Positions 63,181 through 64,000 of a stretch of DNA of 64,000 nucleotides are shown here, piece by piece; within the stretch, counting starts at the first letter, position 1, and each line of letters begins with the position of its first letter. The translations under genes were made by a program, and so were the position numbers. Under the pieces are notes generated by a model, which ran no database searches, was not told the DNA's origin, and saw nothing but the letters and a program-made list of their open reading frames with translations. The DNA comes from Bacteroidota bacterium. Its GTDB lineage: Bacteria > Bacteroidota > Bacteroidia > Cytophagales > Spirosomataceae. Location: NCBI GenBank assembly GCA_020161355.1, contig JAIUOF010000003.1, positions 310,001-374,000 on the forward strand, given 5' to 3'.

Positions 63181-64000
63181 CAGGTTTAATGTTAGTTCGG
63201 TTCAGGCTATTAATACAAGGTGCTAAAGGTGGACGAGTAGTATTGGGACCTGTTGGTTCAAGCTTTATTGACCTTCCTCCGAGGAGCCCTGTTGTCTGTA
63301 CTTTTTCATTGAATGCTTTACTTTTATCAAGCCAGTATTTAAAAGTAGATTGACCCGCAACTATAAAATATCCCGAAGTATTGATGGTGGGGTCTGTTTT
63401 ACATTTCAGATTACCAGATAATTTTGCCGGAGGAGTATCAGCCAATCCACCGGTACTTATTCCTTGCTGCAGACTAAGATTTATAAAATCATAAGCACTT
63501 TCTGAAATCGAAAATTGGCTAATTTCCAAAAGTGCATCGGTATATTGAAAAACCGGAATTTTACCAACATAAACCGATTTCAGTAAATTCCCATCCGATA
63601 GTTTATCTGAAAGAGTGATAAGGTCACTTGAGTTAAATATATCCCAGCAATCAATTTCGCAGTTATAATCAAAAATATTATTATACCTTTTTAAAATTGC
63701 ATCTTCCACACAGCTTCCTAATGGTAAGGGGGTACGATAATAATAACCCCCTGTGCAGGATTTACAGATACTTTGCCTTTCAAACAGTTTCCATTGCCAC
63801 AAATAACTATTTTTTATTCCCGCAGGATCCAAAATATTTGCAAATAACTTAAACCCCGGACTAATATTACCTTTTAGGTCCTTGAAGGCTTCCAAATCCA
63901 AAGAATTGGAAACTGATTCAACGGGTACCGGATTAGGTAAAATTTCCGCATCCGTTTCGAATACGTTACCATCGCTTGCGTTGATTAGAATACTATAACT
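63164..64000 (-). CDS. DUF4249 family protein (5' partial)
   Basis: The frame is open to the right window edge, adding residues such as YSILINASDGNVFETDAEI before the visible part, so the N-terminus with its lipoprotein signal lies outside. About 278 residues are visible: Cys-rich middle (KSCTGGYYYR, DCWDIF) and the terminal pattern PPLAPC. DUF4249 proteins are surface or periplasmic partners of TonB receptors in Bacteroidota. Overlaps the receptor gene by 17 bases. Confidence 0.9.
   Translation of the reverse strand, partial: SYSILINASDGNVFETDAEILPNPVPVESVSNSLDLEAFKDLKGNISPGFKLFANILDPAGIKNSYLWQWKLFERQSICKSCTGGYYYRTPLPLGSCVEDAILKRYNNIFDYNCEIDCWDIFNSSDLITLSDKLSDGNLLKSVYVGKIPVFQYTDALLEISQFSISESAYDFINLSLQQGISTGGLADTPPAKLSGNLKCKTDPTINTSGYFIVAGQSTFKYWLDKSKAFNEKVQTTGLLGGRSIKLEPTGPNTTRPPLAPCINSLNRTNIKPDGWKN

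Noticed and set aside
1-64000. tRNA, rRNA and CRISPR arrays
   Set aside because: No cloverleaf-like clusters, conserved rRNA stretches or regularly spaced repeats with unique spacers were seen by reading; a covariance-model search was not possible.

Overview
The window looks like a chromosomal segment of a Bacteroidota bacterium, most likely a cytophagalean (Cytophagia). The evidence is the AT-rich sequence, TonB-dependent receptors with carboxypeptidase-like N-terminal domains, the DUF2480, DUF2911, DUF4249 and DUF4412 families, SdrD-B/DUF11 surface proteins, weak Shine-Dalgarno signals, and promoter -7 elements of the Bacteroidetes type (TAnnTTTG). No rRNA, tRNA, CRISPR array, prophage or insertion sequence was recognised. 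The genus cannot be fixed from the sequence alone.

Layout. 1-1958: C-terminal part of a large surface protein. 2392-10446: a pectin/oligogalacturonide locus with a LacI regulator divergent from kduD, then kduI, a secreted acetylesterase-polygalacturonase fusion and a dicarboxylate/amino-acid:cation symporter. 10626-12505: lipid kinase and AEC permease. 12656-20425: a signalling block with two related histidine kinases, an MpaB/Lcp-type oxygenase, a seven-helix protein resembling membrane terpene cyclases, a receiver protein, a receiver-adenylate cyclase and an HD-YitT fusion. From 14207 on the genes are so tightly packed that they look like one operon. 20546-22080: a toxin-antitoxin pair whose toxin has an in-frame stop, plus small genes. 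22126-27696: secreted esterases, a GH29 fucosidase and a DUF2911 protein, all on the minus strand. 28016-31781: TonB receptor, TPR-like protein and glutamate racemase. 31793-35435: minus-strand genes (PnuC, DUF2480, membrane protein, DUF1016 nuclease, MazG-like). 35436-35712: hairpin-rich REP-like sequence. 35713-37459: Tat-exported DinB protein and S1/P1-like enzyme. 37541-43368: minus-strand envelope cluster (DUF4412, lipoprotein, 834-aa repeat protein, OmpA protein, LytTR regulator). 43475-47617: ECF-like sigma factor, frameshifted membrane/TPR gene and a CHAT-TPR protein. 47798-64000: housekeeping and envelope genes (DUF2490, response regulator, cysS, nucleoside transporter, amidase, M28 peptidase, trpA, TonB receptor, DUF3089, manC) and a TonB receptor-DUF4249 pair running off the right edge.

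How the parts work together. The pectin locus would cut and deacetylate pectin outside the cytoplasm; KduI and KduD handle the unsaturated uronate product; the LacI protein probably acts on an imperfect palindrome in the divergent promoter. The signalling block combines two membrane kinases with two receivers, one carrying a cyclase, and the downstream HD domain could act on a nucleotide signal. In the middle sit two membrane-associated proteins related to isoprenoid-modifying families. This is the best candidate here for an undescribed system. A second candidate is the sigma factor / membrane-TPR protein / CHAT protease-like group, whose middle gene is frameshifted in this sequence. Two genes (ParE-type toxin and membrane-TPR protein) appear broken by single-base changes, which could be real or sequencing errors.
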